A DNA stretch of 7,942 nucleotides. Source: DAOSVX01 sp964440405. Lineage in GTDB: Bacteria; Bacillota_I; Bacilli_A; RF39; UBA660. The stretch lies in the NCBI GenBank assembly GCA_964440405.1, contig CAYTSB010000040.1, positions 1 through 7,942 of the forward strand. Reading direction: 5' to 3'. Under the pieces are notes generated by a model. The model was given only the letters and a program-made list of their open reading frames with translations, was not told the origin of the DNA and searched no databases. The translations under genes and the position numbers were made by a program. Below, piece after piece: positions 6,312 to 7,942 of the stretch; the stretch's first letter is position 1; every line of letters starts with the position of its first letter.

Positions 6312-6341
6312 TCTAAAATAAGTTATAATCAATTTGGAGTG
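6301..6341 (+). promoter_or_regulatory. Promoter and ribosome site of the AlkD-like gene
   Basis: A perfect -10 TATAAT (6324-6329) has only a T-rich -35 region (6301-6306) at 17 bp. The ribosome site GGAGTG (6336-6341) follows 6 nt after the -10 and fixes the ATG at 6346. The -35 zones of this promoter and the divergent operon promoter overlap at 6301-6311, so polymerase binding at one could interfere with the other. Confidence 0.5.
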
Positions 6342-6345
6342 AATT

Positions 6346-7056
6346 ATGAATTTAAATAAAATATTATGGACCGAAGATAATATTAATGATTTTCAAATTT
6401 ATTTAAAGACTTTAGGTAACAAAGAAAAAGAAGCATGGACTAAAAAAATTATTAATACCAATCTACCGGTTTTGGCAATTAAGTCTAAATCAGTTAAAGA
6501 AGTTGTTAAAGAAATAAGTAAAGGCAATTACTTATCTTTTTTGGACTTAATGGTTTGGCAGTATTATGAAAACACGGTTATTAATGGATCATTAATTTCT
6601 AAAATCAAAGATTTTAAAACCTTAAAAAAGTACTTGGATATTTATAGTAATAAAGCAGATAATTGGGCCACCTGTGATATTCTATCATTTAATATTAAAA
6701 ATAATGAGCCCAATTTTATTGATTTGACTTTAGAATATATCAAAAGTCCAAAACCATTCAGAAGAAGAATTGGTATAGTTATTTTATTTCATTTTGTTAA
6801 TGATAAAGAATATTTACCTAAAATTTTTGATATTTTAAATAGTTTTAAAGATGAAGAAGATTATTATGTTAATATGGTTAATGCCTGGTTAGTCTGTGAA
6901 TGCTTTATTAAGCATCGTAATGAGACTTTAGAGTTTTTAGGTAATCATCAATTAAACAGATTTACAATTAATAAAGCAATTCAAAAATGTCGTGATAGTT
7001 ATCGAGTAAGTTATGAAGATAAAGAAATGTTGCTCAAATATAAAAAAAACAAGTGA
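6346..7056 (+). CDS. alkD: DNA alkylation repair glycosylase, AlkD-like
   Basis: This 236-residue, helix-rich protein matches the HEAT-repeat DNA glycosylase family AlkC/AlkD in length and layout. The family removes bulky or cationic N3- and N7-alkylpurines without base flipping. The family's active-site pattern can be seen: Trp107 and Asp111 in ADNWATCD (Asp111 would be the catalytic acid), an Arg cluster in PFRRRIGIV (139-141), and Trp181 in MVNAWLVCECF. The C-terminal NKAIQKCRDSYRVS (209-222) is also typical. The start is an ATG with GGAGTG 4 nt upstream, and the stop is TGA, confirming the standard code. It is a single gene, divergent from the thioredoxin operon and convergent with the coat genes 2 nt away. 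Which lesions it acts on cannot be read from sequence. Confidence 0.9.
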   Translation: MNLNKILWTEDNINDFQIYLKTLGNKEKEAWTKKIINTNLPVLAIKSKSVKEVVKEISKGNYLSFLDLMVWQYYENTVINGSLISKIKDFKTLKKYLDIYSNKADNWATCDILSFNIKNNEPNFIDLTLEYIKSPKPFRRRIGIVILFHFVNDKEYLPKIFDILNSFKDEEDYYVNMVNAWLVCECFIKHRNETLEFLGNHQLNRFTINKAIQKCRDSYRVSYEDKEMLLKYKKNK

Positions 7057-7069
7057 TATTATTCAACCT
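7042..7069 (-). terminator. Probable terminator of the coat gene pair
   Basis: On the minus strand AGGTTGA (7069-7063) pairs with TCACTT (7056-7051) with one bulged T and the loop ATAATA, then G and eight T (7049-7042). The hairpin includes the stop codon of the coat gene and lies in the end of the convergent repair gene. It is short and AT-rich but the T-run is strong. Confidence 0.4.
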
Positions 7070-7319
7070 GTTCTTGCTCTTTTTCTAATTTGTTAATTGC
7101 TTGAGTGACTTTAGTCTCTTGAGCTTCTTCTAAGTTATACCAACCATTATTATAAGCTAAATAAAATAATTCTTTAACATTTTCACTAATAGCTTGAAAC
7201 ATACTGAACCATTTTTTATATAAATTATTATTACTTGCTTCATTCAAACTTATGGCCATATTAACTGCCATGTTTTTTTCGCTTTCAAGAATGTCAAATA
7301 AGCAATATTTTTCCTCCAT
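7059..7319 (-). CDS. CotF-like spore coat protein
   Basis: This 86-residue, mostly helical, acidic protein has no signal peptide. Its second half, KWFSMFQAISENVKELFYLA followed by YNNGWYNLEEA (56-66), resembles the end of the Coat F (CotF) domain, where a helix ends in a 'GWY' turn. The Gln/Glu-rich C-terminus is a tail beyond the domain. It appears to hold only the C-terminal half of the usual four-helix ferritin-like unit, with the other half likely supplied by the gene upstream. Its ATG overlaps the upstream stop by one base (TAATG), and AAGGG (7335-7331) serves as ribosome site, so the two are coupled. Assignment rests on pattern, not alignment. A general ferritin-like helical protein is the alternative. 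Confidence 0.6.
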   Translation of the reverse strand: MEEKYCLFDILESEKNMAVNMAISLNEASNNNLYKKWFSMFQAISENVKELFYLAYNNGWYNLEEAQETKVTQAINKLEKEQEQVE

Positions 7320-7528
7320 TATTTATTCTTCCCTTCTAAAATATTGATTAATTCACAACAATTACCTAAATGCATATCTCTTAATGAACTAAGTTTTTCA
7401 ACTATTTGATCATCAGTTAGACTATCTAAATATAAATCTAGTTTATGAACTAAAATCATATTCCAATTAAACATATCTTCAATATAAGCTAAATCTTTAG
7501 TTGAAATCATATTAAGAACTTTCTTCAC
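7319..7528 (-). CDS. Small CotF-partner coat-like protein, GTG start
   Basis: This 69-residue helical protein contains ISTKDLAYIEDMFNWNMILV, then a helical linker and MHLGNCCELINILE. This resembles the N-terminal helix pair of CotF-type coat proteins, which often begin 'ISTKDLxYIxDM'. The start is GTG at 7528, chosen because AAGGGTGA (7540-7533) is 4 nt upstream. The ATG at codon 7 (7510-7508) lies where relatives usually begin but has no good ribosome site. Two adjacent cysteines (57 and 58) are present. It is the first gene of a two-gene coat unit that overlaps its partner by 1 nt. A heterodimeric four-helix bundle with the partner is inference. Confidence 0.58.
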   Translation of the reverse strand: MKKVLNMISTKDLAYIEDMFNWNMILVHKLDLYLDSLTDDQIVEKLSSLRDMHLGNCCELINILEGKNK

Positions 7529-7560
7529 TATATCACCCTTTCATTATTTAAGTTGTTCTG

Positions 7561-7588
7561 ATTTTAAAAAATTATTCCTTAATGTCAT
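7561..7588 (-). promoter_or_regulatory. Candidate promoter of the coat gene pair
   Basis: On the minus strand ATGACA (7588-7583) and TAAAAT (7566-7561) are 16 bp apart, each one base from the sigma-A consensus. No clear sporulation sigma-E or sigma-K pattern (CATA-type -10) was seen in front of the ribosome site, which is unexpected for coat genes. Confidence 0.35.
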
Positions 7589-7598
7589 AAATTTAAGA

Positions 7599-7616
7599 TA
7601 TAATAAGTGGGGAGTG
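7599..7616 (+). promoter_or_regulatory. -10 box and ribosome site of the NUDIX gene
   Basis: A perfect TATAAT (7599-7604) is followed 6 nt later by GGAGTG (7611-7616), which fixes the ATG at 7622. No good -35 is visible at the proper distance; TTCCTT (7575-7580) is the best, at 18 bp. The predicted leader is about 11 nt. Confidence 0.45.
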
Positions 7617-7621
7617 ATATT

Positions 7622-7942
7622 ATGAAACCTGGTATTGGTGTTGGCGTCATGATCTTAAAAGACAATAAAATTCTGTTAGGATTAAGAAACCCTGATAAAA
7701 TTAAAGCAAGCAGCGAATTACAAGGGCAAGGTACATGGACAATGCCTGGTGGCAAGGTTGATTTCAAAGAAAAATTAATTGCTGCCGCCGTAAGAGAATT
7801 AAAAGAGGAAACTGATTTAGATGCAGTTAAAATGGAATTTTTATGTATTCAAGATGATTTTAGTGAAACAGCTCACTATGTAACTGTAGGATTTATCGTT
7901 AAAGAATATAAAGGCGAAATTAAAACTATGGAACCAGAAACA
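7622..7942 (+). CDS. NUDIX hydrolase (partial, cut by window end)
   Basis: The first 107 codons of a NUDIX-fold pyrophosphohydrolase, which cleaves nucleoside diphosphates linked to another group. The NUDIX box lies at 44-66: Gly44, Glu50, then RELKEETDL with Arg58, Glu59, Glu62 and Glu63 as metal-binding core. The usual Gly near its end is Asp65. The region before it (GVGVMILKDNKILLGLRNP, then GTWTMPGGKVDF) and the following AHYVTVGFIV (84-93) resemble the NUDT15/MTH2-type branch, which acts on nucleotides such as 8-oxo-dGTP or dCTP analogues. That specificity is uncertain. The family is about 130-160 residues, so roughly 30-50 are missing beyond the edge. It is divergent from the coat genes and has its own promoter. 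Confidence 0.9.
   Translation, partial: MKPGIGVGVMILKDNKILLGLRNPDKIKASSELQGQGTWTMPGGKVDFKEKLIAAAVRELKEETDLDAVKMEFLCIQDDFSETAHYVTVGFIVKEYKGEIKTMEPET

Noticed and set aside
7585..7767. Minus-strand open frame over the NUDIX start
   Set aside because: It is the complement of the conserved NUDIX N-terminus and runs through the NUDIX promoter and ribosome site.
1..7942. Possible UGA-as-tryptophan code, as in Mycoplasma-like AT-rich genomes
   Set aside because: Recognisable genes use TGG for Trp, none has an internal TGA, and the AlkD-like gene ends at TGA with normal family length.
1..7942. CRISPR array, insertion sequence or large direct repeats
   Set aside because: No regularly spaced repeats, transposase motifs or paired terminal inverted repeats were found by eye.

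Overview
The window is AT-rich, low-GC Firmicutes-type DNA. The genes have Gram-positive-style ribosome sites (AGGAGG, GGAGG, GGAGTG) and sigma-A-like promoters. They use the standard bacterial code: UGA is a stop (for example at 7054-7056) and Trp is UGG, so this is not a Mycoplasma-type code. A CotF-like spore-coat gene pair and a signal-less double-LysM protein suggest a spore-forming or recently spore-forming member of the Bacilli/Erysipelotrichia-like gut Firmicutes. That placement is inference; no marker gene fixes the species.

Layout. (1) 6-896, minus: an APH/choline-kinase-type phosphotransferase, preceded by an open but start-less C-terminal gene fragment (903-1106) that contains the phosphotransferase's ribosome site. 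(2) 1121-1345, minus: a tRNA-Gly(GCC) with encoded CCA, its own promoter and a long hairpin terminator. (3) 1426-3586, plus: a two-gene MacB-type ABC transporter, with an FtsX-fold permease carrying a short collagen-like Gly-X-Y stretch and its ATPase. (4) 6261 down to 3587, minus: an apparent four-gene unit from one good promoter. It encodes a membrane-anchored tandem thioredoxin protein, a YokE-like PH-domain protein, a membrane-anchored beta-rich (propeller-like) protein of unknown function, and a double-LysM protein. The LysM ribosome site lies inside a terminator-like hairpin. (5) 6346-7056, plus: an AlkD-type DNA alkylation repair glycosylase, divergent from the thiol-protein operon. (6) 7528 down to 7059, minus: two overlapping small spore-coat-like genes. 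(7) 7622 to the window end, plus: a NUDIX hydrolase, cut by the edge.

How the genes may work together. The ABC pair is a self-contained exporter or mechanotransmission-type complex. The four-gene minus unit looks like an envelope module: two predicted membrane-anchored extracytoplasmic proteins (one redox-active), one small PH-fold protein and one peptidoglycan-binding-type protein. I do not recognise this combination as a named system, and it is the best candidate here for something undescribed. AlkD, NUDIX and the phosphotransferase are single housekeeping or accessory enzymes. Three promoters sit so close to their genes that the predicted leaders are only about 10-15 nt.
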